DNA of 64,000 nucleotides from Viscum album (taxonomy: Eukaryota > Streptophyta > Magnoliopsida > Santalales > Viscaceae): positions 631,592,915 to 631,656,914 of the forward strand of contig OY728123.1 of assembly GCA_963277665.1 (NCBI GenBank), in the 5' to 3' direction. The notes beneath the pieces were generated by a model. The model made no database searches. It had not been told where the DNA came from and saw nothing but the letters and a program-made list of their open reading frames with translations. Positions 46,964 through 57,075 of this stretch are shown here, piece by piece. Position numbers and translations under genes: made by a program. The stretch's first letter is position 1. Each line of letters starts with the position of its first letter.

Positions 46964-49900
46964 AATGAACCACAAGATAAAACTAAGGAAACTGATAACA
47001 ATGTGAAGGAAACAACTCTTCAACAAACAACCCCACAACCTGCACTATTTCCTCAACGCATGAGGGGGAAACCCAAGACTGAACTGAATGAAACATTGAG
47101 GGAAATATTTTCACAAGTCAAGTTGAACATACCCCTTCTCGATGAAATCCAAACCATACCTGCCTACTCAAAGTACCTTAAGGACTTGTGCACTTTTAAA
47201 AGAAAATTTTCACATAAAAACCAAGTCCTTTTGGCTGCTAATGTGAGTACCACCATTCAGGGGACCATTCCTTCTAAGTTGAAAGACCCAGGTTTCCCTT
47301 ACATCAATGTTGAACTAGGAGAAAGTAAAGTTGTCAAGGCCTTGTGTGACCTAGGATCTAGTGTCAATCTCATCCCATATGCTGTGTACTTCCAGTTAGG
47401 CCTAGAAGAACTCCAACCCACATCTGTCACACTTCAGCTTGCTAATCGTAGCATTAGGGTTCCAAAAGGGATTTTAAAGGACGTTCTGGTAAAGGTTGAA
47501 AACATCATCTACCCTGATGATTTCATTGTCCTTGACAACCATCCAAATTTAGGAAATAAGGAATAAACCCCAATCATCCTTGGTCATCCATTCCTTGCAA
47601 CAATCAACTCTGTTATCCGAGTCCGAAATGGGAACATGACCATCACCTTTGGGAACATGAGTCTAGACTTGAACATCTACAATGCAAGCTCACAAATAAT
47701 AGATGATGAGGACATTCATGAAGTAAACATGTTAGGAAGCATTTAAAATGAATCCATAGAACATCAAGAAATATTTGATGGATGTTTAAGCCAGGATGAG
47801 ATTGATTTCCTTTGTTCACATGAAGGAAGTTTATCTCCTTGGATCGAATCATTTTCAAATTTCTCCTATGATGATGTCTTAGGACCAACAATCAGTGAAA
47901 CCATTCAGGAAATCAGATTCATGGAGACAACTCAAACTCCCTTCCCTAACCCAGGTCAATACAATCTTGTGTCTGAAACTTCTACACATGGGGAATCAAT
48001 TCAATCTGAAAATCTAAGAAACAAATTTGTTCTTGATCCAATGCCCCAATCTTCTCCTGAAATTCGGAACCAACCTGATCTTGAATTGAAGGAACTTCCT
48101 ACTTACCTCAAGTATGACTTCCTAGGGGAAAATCAAACACATCCTATAGTCATATATTCTTCTCTTGAAGCCAATCATGAGGGGATGGTTCTAGATGTCC
48201 TTAGGAAACACAAGAAAGCCATTGGTTGGACCCTGTCTGATATTCCTGGGATTAGCCCACTTATTGGAATTCATAGGATTACTCTTGTATCTGAATCCAA
48301 ACCATGTCGTCAACCTCAGAGGAGGCTCAATCCAAATCTTATGGATGTGGTAAGGAAAGAACTTCTTAAGTTGTTGAAAGCTGGTATCATCTACACCATA
48401 GCTGGGAGTGAGTGGGTAAGCCCAATTCAAGTTGTCCCAAAGAAAGCTGGAATCACTGTGATCACTAATAAGGATGGGGAAATTCTTCCAACTAGGGTGA
48501 TTAGTGGCTGGAGAGTCTGTATTGACTATAGGAAGCTCAACTCTTGTACCAAGAAGGACCATTTTCCCTTGCCCTTTATTGATCAAGTCCTCGAGCGAGT
48601 GGCGGGTCATCAATTCTATTGCGTCCTAGATGGGTACTCAGGGTACAATCAAATCGAGGTCTCCTTGGAGGATCAAGGGAATACAACCTTCACCTATCCA
48701 TTCAGCACCTTTGCCTTCAAACGCATGTCGTTCGGGTTATGCAATGCCCCTGGAACCTTCTAGCGGTGCATGATGGGAATCTTCTCAGATATGGTAGGGG
48801 ATTTTCTAGAGGTCTTCATGGATGACTTCTTTGTGTTTGGGGATACTTTTGGGGGATGTCTGCAGAATGTAAAGAGAGTCTTGTCAAGATGTGAAGAAAA
48901 GAATCTGGTCCTAAACTGGGAAAAATGCCATTTCATGGTTAAAGAGGGACTTGTTCTAGGCCATCTGGTCTCGAGTAGGGAGATTGAAGTTGATAAAGCA
49001 ATGGTTGACAACATTAGTCACCTTCCATCACCCAAAACTGTCAAGGAAGTGAGGTCTTTCTTAGGACATGATGGTTTCTATAGAAGATTCATCAAGGAAT
49101 TTAGTTCAATATCCCGTTCCCTTTGTGCTCTCTTAGTAATGGATGCTCCATTTGTTTGGACAGAAAGCTGTGAGGGTTCATTCTAAACCCTAAAATACTC
49201 TCTCACCTCTCCTCCCATTATGAAATCTCCAAATTGGAACCTTCCTTTTGAACTTATGTGTGATGACAATGACTTTGCTGTTGGAGCAGTGTTAGGACAA
49301 TGTTGTGATAAAACACTTTATGTCATTTCTTATGCAAGAAAATCCTTAAATGATGCCCAAATCAACTACACCACCACTGAAAAGGAGTTACTTTCTATTG
49401 TGTTTGCATTAGAGAAGTTTAGGTCCTACCTCTTAGGATCACCCATCACTATGTTCAATGACCATTCTGCACTAAAATACCTCTTCCAAAAACAAGATGC
49501 TAAGGCTAGACTGATTAGGTTGGTCCTTCTCTTACAAGAATTTGACCTCACAATCAGAGATAAAAAGGGCATTGAAAATGATGCAGCTGATCACCTCTCT
49601 AGGATGGAATTCAAAGACAACTAAAATCACCTTTCTGTGTCTGATTCGTTTCCTGATGAGCACCAATACTCTGTGAGTGACTGCCCTTAGTATGATGACA
49701 TAGCAAATTTCTGAGTGACAGGAGTCATTCCAAAATTCTTAGGGACTCAAGCTCGAAGGAAATTCCTTTCTGATGTTAGACACTATGTGTTTGATGATCC
49801 ATACCTCTATAAGTTCTGCCCTAACCAAGTCATTAGGAGGTGTGTTCCAGAATCTGAACAAGAGTCCATCCTTAAATTATGTCATAGTGAGGCATGTGGA

Positions 49901-50989
49901 GGTCACTTTTCCTCTCAGAAAACATTTTCTAAGATTCTTCAATGTGGTCTCTTCTGGCCCACCCTCTCAAGGGACTCCTACACAATTTTTCAAAGTTGTC
50001 CTAGGTGTCAACAAGTAGGGTCCATCACAAAAAGGAATCAAATGCCACTCACTCCTATCTTAGTGGTTGAAATCTTTGACTGTTGGGGAATTGATTTCAT
50101 GGGTCCCTTCCCAAACTCTCGGGGATACCTCTACATACTCTTATCTGTTGATTATGTATCGAAATGGGTTGAGGCCATTCCCACTAAGTCCAATGATCAT
50201 AAGGTTGTGATTTGATTTCTGAAAGAGAACATATTTTCAAGATTTGGAATTCCTAGGGCTATCATAAGTGATCGTGGAACTCATTTTTTCAATCGGCCAT
50301 TCTCATCACTCATGGAAAAATATATAATTTATCACAAAGTGTCCACTACTTACCACCTTCAAACCAATGGTCATGCTGAGTTAGCGAATAGGGAGATTAA
50401 GAAAATTATTGAAAAAACTATCAACCCCTATAGGAATGATTGGTCTGAGAAACTCTTAGATGCTCTTTGGGCATATAGAACAGCATTTAAAACTATTCTA
50501 GGAATGTCCCCATATAGGTTTGTTTATGGTAAAGCATGCCATTTTCCTGTGGAGATTGAGCATAAGGCCTTTTGGGAAATCAAAAAAATGAACTTTGACA
50601 TTTCTTTGGCCGGAATAAAGAGGAAATTGGATCTAAGTGAGCTTGAGGAACTTAGGATGGAGGCTTATGAAAATTCAAGGATCAATAAAGCTAGGGTTCA
50701 ATCCTACCAGTCTAGGAATCTTAAAACTAAACACATTGAACCAGGGAAACCTGTGCTTTTGTATAGTTCTGAACTTCATTTGCACCCGGGAAAGTTGAGG
50801 TCTAGATGGTCCGGTCCATACATAGTGCATAAGGAGTACCCCCATGGGGCTGTTGAAATTCAAGATCCCACCAATGGTCAAATATTTAACGTCAATGGTC
50901 ATAGAGTCAAACCATTCATAGAACCATTCCAAAAACATGAAGTTGATGAAGACCTGAGTGAACCTACCTTTGATGAAAAAAACAATTAA
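46964..50989 (+). pseudogene. Element E pol: protease, RT, RNase H, integrase (nonsense-broken)
   Basis: The protease active site DLGSSVNL lies at 47348-47371. RT begins near 48080 and contains the Athila-style segment GWRVCIDYRKLN (near 48510) with FMDD at 48815-48826. RNase H (49220-49600) shows its Asp and Glu positions ([16 protein letters not shown]). The integrase zinc region has its His and CPRC residues (about 49880-50020), and the core shows both Asp motifs ([16 protein letters not shown]) and the Glu (HAELANRE near 50372). Stops lie at 47564, 47744, 48761, 49184, 49622, 49688, 49712 and 50213; the natural end is 50987-50989. Catalytic residues are otherwise preserved, so the decay looks recent and nonsense-only. 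Confidence 0.92.
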
Positions 50990-51343
50990 TCAATTAGGGG
51001 TTTAAGTCAAGATAACGACGTTAAACAAAGCGATGAATGGGAGGCTACCCATGATTTTTAAATTTACAATCACTTTACTGTTTTAATCAATTTTTTTAGC
51101 AAAACAATTTGATATAATTTTACCTCATATTGTTGACCTGTTCTTCTCTTATGAGTATGGATGGGTATGAAAGGAGAGCATTGTATTCATCCGTGTCAAG
51201 CGGTGTGATCCCCAAGTATTATATTACACATAAATTAAAAAGAATACAATTTATCAACAATATAGGTGTTTGTAAGTTTTTATTTTATTTTATTATTATT
51301 TTTTATTTTTATTTTTTTTTAAACAAAACAACAAAAAAAATGT

Positions 51344-51472
51344 AAAAAAAAGTGACACGCCGTAGGATGTGGGTCAAACCCCGTCACGGCCGGTGAAGCC
51401 ATGGGACTCGAACCCGGGACCGAAGGGAGACAGGGGCGCACGCCTACCACTGAACTATGGCGGTTGGTGCTT
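51344..51472 (-). mobile_element. tRNA-derived SINE-like insert in E, antisense
   Basis: On the minus strand it shows an A box TAGTTCAGTGGTAGG (51443-51457), a perfect B box GGTTCGAGTCC (51404-51414), then a tail ending gtgtcac and eight T. The scaffold matches the insert at 39786-39908, both in the tRNA-like head and in the tail (gggttt..accc..tcct), so the two belong to one family. The B-box stem is weaker than in the other copy. Target duplications are not evident in the A/T-rich surroundings. Confidence 0.62.
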
Positions 51473-51928
51473 CCTTATTCTATCTTCTTTATATATATAC
51501 TTATATTTTAAATTTTTATATATATACATAAATTTTTTTTAAAAAAAATTATTACTTGTTATGAGTGTCGATCGTTGGAGTTTCAAAATTAACAAGTATG
51601 TTTTGTCTTTATTATTATTATTTTTTTTTATTTTATTGTTGTTTATTTTTAGAAAAGGTAACCTCAAGGGGTTTCCATTGTGTCTAACTATGTTGGTTTT
51701 TGAGATTCAGGGGCTTCCAAGTTTGATGGATTTTCAGGGAAATCATAAGAGTACAAGCGTACACTACCGTGAGGATACTTCAAGTGACATAGAGACCAAG
51801 GGATTAAATGAGAGCATCACAAACTTCAACATCAAATATCAGGTGAAATTGTTCTATGCTCCTATTCTCTGCCTCTACCCCTTCTAAATTATATTTTCTT
51901 TAAACACTGGGGACAATGTTATATTATG

Positions 51929-51942
51929 TTGGGGGGAGGTGA
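51929..51942 (+). other. Second polypurine-like tract in E
   Basis: ttggggggaggtga follows ggggacaatg and resembles the true tract at 52991-52998. It could be an internal plus-strand primer or a relic of an older 3' end. Confidence 0.45.
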
Positions 51943-52986
51943 AAATAAAAATCAATCACATAGAGCAATAAAATGTGTGTGTTAGTTGAATGAAAATTTT
52001 CCTTAACCTTGAATATGTTATTACACATTTCAAACCTTGAAAACTGAATATTAAATAATTTTGTATTCCTTGATTCTGATTTTAATACATGTTTAAGTTT
52101 ATGAGCATAAAATTTTGGAAAGTTTGGATGTCTAATGTGATTTTTCACTGTTACATTTTCAGCCAATTTTTATAAAAAAATTCAAAATGCACGTCCGTTT
52201 GATTGTGGGGTATTAATTTGAATTCCTGGGGTCCCATAATAAATAGCATAGGTTTGGTGATCATTTTAAATTTAATATGAGTACTTTAAAAAATATATAT
52301 ATAAATAAAAGAGGTGTAAAAAAAACACAAAAAAAAAAAAACAAAAAAAAAACAACAATAAATTTGCGCATAGAGAAATGAAATGACTTAATGTGTGGAT
52401 TTAGAGACTTGGGGATCATGACTCCATAGTTTTCTGGACCAGAGTTGGTAATTTTATCTCTATTTGTGGAAATTCGAATTTGTTTTTGAATGAGTTAACT
52501 CGAGATGATGCCCGAGTATGTGGGCTTCACTTGGTGCCCTAAGGCCTCTGAGCCTGGGAGTCATCGGCAAAGTCTCGCTACAAGGGTTGACTCATTTGAA
52601 TGCAATTTCAATAACCAAGGAAACATTGCAAAAAAAAAAGAAAAAAAAGAAAAAAATGAATACTCATATTAATATTAAAATGTGATTCCACCTAGCGCTT
52701 CCATCTTTTCCCCCTTGAATAAAAATAAACACCCATGTCTATTGTGACACACAACACATCATCATGATTAATTGTAATTGGATGAAATGTGGCATTGAAT
52801 TTGATCAGAAGAATTGGATTGGGCTTGGGTTATGCTTTAGAACCTACATTTTATTAAATTATTTTGATGGGATGCATTATTTTTTGGTATGAGGTATTTT
52901 GGTGAGCATTGTTTATTAAAATGTTTTTGGAAAAGGGAATTTGATTTTCATAATCTTTGAATTATTTGATCGGGAATAGCAAATAT

Positions 52987-52998
52987 CAAGTTGGGGGG
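52987..52998 (+). other. Element E polypurine tract
   Basis: A purine run (aagttgggggg, two T inside) lies two bases before the 3' LTR start at 53001. Confidence 0.85.
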
Positions 52999-53000
52999 TG

Positions 53001-54738
53001 TGATTAGACAATAAAAACACATTTTATAATTACATTTTATTTGGATTAAAAGTTCATTTTTGATCATATGGGCCTGAGTTAGTACATTTTAATTTTAAAC
53101 ATCCACTCTCATCAATTGTGCACTTCATGCCTAATGTACACCAATTTCGGCCCAATGACTCATCTGATTTTATTGAATGTAATTATTCATGTTTTAATAT
53201 TATATTTTTGGAAATGTATCTTCAATTAAAATTTAAATTTTTCTCATTCAGGGAGCAAGGAAAGATTCATAAAGGATGATGAAGATATTTGGTGATGAAA
53301 GGAGACAATTCTGGTAAAGGCAGATTGGACACCAACCCACTGTTGAGGATGTGGGTCCCACAATACTGGACCAATGAAGCCCAAATTTCTTTTGATGATA
53401 TAAGACATACATGGGAACAAATCATTATTCATGACAAAGTGCTAATGTGGTCTCCATGATGGTGATCAAGGCAGCCCAAATGGAAGATCAGAATCTGGGC
53501 CAGAATCTGCGGCCCAGAATGTCATCCCAATGAATCTTCCATATCTCCTGAAACACAAAGTAAATTGGGCTAATATTTTACAGGATGTCAGAAGACATCC
53601 GGGGATTCATTTTCAGCTTCTATGACCCACTCCAAATCGGCCATCTAGAAGGACGTTGAAGCAGATCTGTCAAGTGGATGCAAGCTAGATGCCATCTCGG
53701 GTCAAGGGTGGAGAAGTCTCCTTTCCACCTACTTTCCACCACCTATGTCTACCCTCATTGATTGGGATGACATGGATTGTTGGAGCTCGGCCTAAGGATC
53801 CAAATTTGACTATTTAAGGCTGTGGTGGTGAGGAGGAACTCATACCTTCTTTCATGTAATGTTATTATGCTCAATTTTCGTTGTAATGCTTTCATTTCCC
53901 CATGTAAGTTTCTTTTTGTATTTCTAAGTTCTTAATCCAATTCCTTATCTTCTCTTCTTCCAATTTCTATACTTAAATCTCTAAAATCACAAAAGCACAT
54001 TGATAACTCTATGTGTTGGTGATATAGTTCACATATAGGTGTGAATTCCATTCACACAAACGGAGGAGTGTTCGTTATTTCCGCGGTTTTAATCTCTTCA
54101 ATTCAATTCTTGTAAGCCGTCTTCTGCCCACCATTGATAGAATATAATCAATGGAGGGATAAACGTTTAATGGGTTGATATTATGAAGATGCATAGGCTG
54201 GATTGAATGTTATTTAATGCACTAATTGTTTTTAATTGGTTAAATTATTCAAGACTTCCATTCTTCAATTATTTTCGCTCCTCATCTTCACTGTGTTTGA
54301 AAAAGCTAAATACAATTACTAAATTGACCATATACCTTGGAGAGATCATGAATCTGCTTCTATAAGTGTGTTGGTGACTATTAATTGATTTTAGTTAGTA
54401 TCTAACCAGAAAATGATGAAGGTAGTGTTATTTTGAAGAATGCTTTCATCAAGAATTAATAAAACCAAAAATTTGTCTAAAGAAATAAAATGCATTCAGT
54501 CCACCCAAGCATAACCCTAAGATCAACCCATTTCATTAAAATTGAACTCAACTAAGATTATTAGTCTTCTCCCAAAAAACATAAAAACAAATCCAAGTTG
54601 GCCAATTCATACCAAAAATCCATCCCTTAGGTTGTGTATCTTAGGTATCTTCTTAGGTCTCTGTGGAATCGACAACCCAAGCTACACTACAAGGACCGTT
54701 CTACCCTTCTTCTCTTGGGTAAATTTGGGCGTGAACCA
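53001..54738 (+). repeat. Element E 3' LTR
   Basis: The LTR is 1738 bp, the same length as the 5' LTR and collinear throughout. It ends GTGAACCA, followed by the TSD ATCAT at 54739-54743. Confidence 0.94.
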
Positions 54739-54743
54739 ATCAT

Positions 54744-56151
54744 AACAATGAATATGATTCTATAGTAATTCAATGACATTATTAAAATCATTATACATGA
54801 GGATAGGATACATATGAATCATATCAGACATAAGGTAAGGGATAATTATTCCAATCTCGTTCTTATCAGAGATTGTTTATTCGTAAGTATTTACTAGGGT
54901 TATGTTTATTATCCATCTCCATGTTTTCTAAAAATGTTTTCATAAAATGTTTATTATTCTTCCATGTATGTTTAAAGTCATTTTTACCCTTTATTGACTT
55001 TTACCACATTTTATGGAAGGCATCTTTCCTTTGTTTATCATATAAGGTACTTTTTGACTTTTCTGGAAAAAGTACGAGGAGAATGTTTTTTTAACTTATA
55101 CGGCATGAAATTTTTTTTACGATTTTATAATGCCTTATTTTCATGAAGCTTAATCTACATTATTTCATTATTATTTTCAAAAAAATACTTTTATTTTAAA
55201 ATTTAATGGCATTTTTCGAAAATAAAATGATTTTTAAGAAGAAAGGATATTTTCATCAAAATTCATTTCAAGTGTTTTTTCAAAACTATTTTCCATCTAA
55301 GATGACTTTATTTAGTATGATTATGTTTCAAGTATAATGTCTCTATTTTTTCCATGGTTTGATTTCTTATTATGATGAAATGATATCCATTTGTTTTATA
55401 TGAATTATGTTTTGATGGGAGGATGATTATGAAACCCATTTTATTATTTGGGTTATGATGAATGATTTATGTTTATTTTGTGGCATAGGTAAGAATGATT
55501 TCATTATGAGATGGGTGGGACCTATACCTCCCTCCAATGCATTGGGTAATGATTTATATCTCATGTGATATACATGGCTGGAATGGTAAGTTAATCCAGT
55601 TTAGTGATACAGGACTGGAACGAGGAGTGAACTCGATTCAAAAAGGGACTTTGTCCACTAAGATGATCCTGGCAGCAATGGCTTGGCTACTATGTAAATA
55701 ATATCATGTGCTTAATGGTTTTACACCATTACATGTTTTCTTCCCATGATAGTTTATCATTATTGATGTTCCATTATGACATATGCCTTACATACTTACA
55801 AGATTTATGTCTTTGCTTAAGATTTTGATGTTAATAATTTATGTTCATGTTTTGGCATTCAAATGTTTATGGATTGTTTTATGTTCTCTATGTTTACCCT
55901 TACTGAGCATTTTATCTCACCCTATTTATGTTTTATTTTCCCCAGGATATAAAGAATGTTTTTAGGTATGAAAAAAATGGTAAGATCTTTACGGGATATG
56001 TTGTAGATCTTTCTCCATGATTAGAAGATTATGTTCCAAGTTTCCAAAGGAAATAAACTATTACGGTCCTATGGTGTCTGTTTTTGTTATGTATTAAGTA
56101 TTCCACAAAAGTAATGTAATGTCTACGTAAGTCAATATATGTTTCTCTACA
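54744..56151 (+). repeat. Element D 3' LTR, second part
   Basis: It resumes the D LTR after E: the sequence from aacaatgaatatg onward matches the 5' LTR from about 36390 to 37803 and ends TTTCTCTACA. The short ORFs here are mirrored in the 5' LTR and carry no known domain. Confidence 0.9.
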
Positions 56152-56815
56152 CTATTAAAATGGGAATATGATGGGTAGAGGTAGTTACTTTTTAGTACTT
56201 CTTAGCTTAATGCGTTTTACTACTCCACACTATTGTTGCACATTTTCACTGACATTTGGGCACGGGCTTTTGGTGGGTGCCGATGGGATTTATTTCTCAC
56301 ACCCTGTTTGGGGTCATGTCTTTGGCCCCAAACAGATTACATTTCGGCAGGTATGGATAAGGGATAGGGTCCCTATACAGGGACATGATTTTTGCTGAGG
56401 TGTAGGGGAGCATGGGACCGAGCTCAGGCTCGCGATGCTGCCGGCTATTCTGTTTTGTTTTGTTATACCTCTACTTTCCATTGTATCATATTTTACTGCT
56501 CTGTAACATGTTCTGGCTATTTTCATATAATAGTGACATGCTGTATATTGATATATATATATAGTAGTTGGTTATCTTATACTTCATTTTTCCATTTCAG
56601 TTATGTATGTTTACTTCATCCACTTTTTTTGTATGTTTGTTCTTGTATTCCACTGCGCTAAACTTTGAAAAATGAGGGCATAGTTTCCCCACTATCAGAC
56701 CTGGGCCCTCATTTCTAGTTGGTAGCCTCTGGCGTTTGGGGAAATACGCTTGAGGTCATTTGACCAACCGGGTTCGGGGCACCCGTGGAGTGGTACCTGG
56801 ATCCAGGATGTTACA
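56152..56815 (+). repeat. Element B 3' LTR, second part
   Basis: It resumes the B LTR (aaaatgggaatatga...) and matches 5' LTR positions from about 13709 to 14372. It ends GGATGTTACA. The first five bases (ctatt) are the right half of the D duplication. Confidence 0.9.
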
Positions 56816-57070
56816 CGATACGAGAACCTTACTAGTGAAATTCACCAAGCCCATAGAGAGGGTGATGGGGGGAGTGGACTAAGGTATCTTTGTTCCCTAA
56901 ACCACTATAAATTGTTGGGCTCTATTTTCTTTTTTTCTACTACACATACTCTCATACAAAAATGCCGCCAGCTATATCTACTATGGATGTGAAATGACAG
57001 AATTGTGAAATATTAAAAAGAAACAATTCACCCCCATCTTGTGTCTTATTCATAGACTTTATTAACTAAA
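56816..57070 (+). repeat. Element A 3' LTR, second part
   Basis: The sequence from cgatacgagaacc onward matches the last about 250 bases of the A 5' LTR (2918-3166), including the conserved cactataaatt and the C-rich block. It proves that B and everything inside it lie within A. Confidence 0.9.
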
Positions 57071-57075
57071 ATATC

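Larger units (their letters stand above)
50990..52990 (+). other. Element E spacer between integrase and 3' LTR
   Basis: This 2-kb stretch holds no env-like ORF. It contains an antisense SINE-like insert (51344-51472), (AT)- and A-rich low-complexity runs (51270-51345, 52310-52345, 52628-52660) and a second polypurine-like tract (51929-51942). A 108-codon ORF at 51561-51887 with a hydrophobic run arises from a T-rich tract and resembles nothing I know. Confidence 0.7.
43445..54738 (+). mobile_element. Element E: Ty3/gypsy Athila-type, structurally complete
   Basis: LTRs of equal length (1738 bp) lie at 43445-45182 and 53001-54738, both from TGATTAGACAAT to ...GTGAACCA. A perfect TSD, ATCAT, lies at 43440-43444 and 54739-54743. 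The primer site fits tRNA-Asp, the hallmark of the Athila group. One frame from 45311 to 50989 encodes gag, protease, RT, RNase H and integrase with no frameshift but 13 internal stops. No env ORF is visible in the 2 kb before the 3' LTR. About 15 substitutions in the first ~275 LTR bases make it the youngest pair in the nest. Confidence 0.94.
33547..56151 (+). mobile_element. Element D: non-autonomous gag-only gypsy element (TR-GAG type), interrupted by E
   Basis: The 5' LTR is 33547-37803 (4257 bp, TGTAACACCCC...CTCTACA). The 3' LTR is 40599-43444 plus 54744-56151 (about 4254 bp). The TSD is atatt (33542-33546) against ctatt (56152-56156). The internal part is only about 2.8 kb and holds gag but no protease, RT, RNase H or integrase that I can recognise. 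Such elements are known as TR-GAG and depend on enzymes from other elements. The chromovirus-style zinc knuckles and LTR ends suggest a Tekay/Del-type helper. About 23 differences are seen in the first ~195 LTR bases. Confidence 0.88.
12336..56815 (+). mobile_element. Element B: Ty3/gypsy chromovirus (Tekay/Del-like), interrupted by C, D, E
   Basis: The 5' LTR begins TGTAAGAACCC at 12336 and the 3' LTR ends ...ATGTTACA at 56815. The flanking 5-mers ggata (12331-12335) and cgata (56816-56820) are a TSD with one change. It has an initiator-Met primer site, gag with a zinc-knuckle relic, protease, RT, RNase H, integrase and a C-terminal chromodomain-like end (FPELF, stop at 32152). C interrupts the integrase and D interrupts the 3' LTR. 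Without the inserts B is about 10.2 kb. Stops, frameshifts and lost catalytic residues make it inactive. Confidence 0.88.
1552..57070 (+). mobile_element. Element A: Ty1/copia, SIRE/Maximus-like, interrupted by B-E
   Basis: This is the outermost retrotransposon. Its 5' LTR (1552-3166) matches a 3' LTR that begins at 10960, breaks off at 12335 and resumes at about 56821, ending at 57070. The likely TSD is ATATC at 1547-1551 and 57071-57075. The terminal bases of both LTRs have decayed (A for T at the start, AAA at the end). The internal order is gag, protease, integrase, RT, RNase H, which is copia order, followed by about 2.9 kb of extra sequence typical of SIRE elements. Frames are broken by many stops and frameshifts, so the element is dead. 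Removing the inner elements leaves a unit of about 11 kb. Confidence 0.88.

Noticed and set aside
51344..51472. Functional tRNA gene
   Set aside because: The T stem pairs only partly and the sequence continues into a tail ending in T, so it is better explained as a SINE-like insert.
51561..51887. Env-like membrane protein in E
   Set aside because: The hydrophobic run comes from a T-rich low-complexity tract; the rest matches nothing, and the frame is short.
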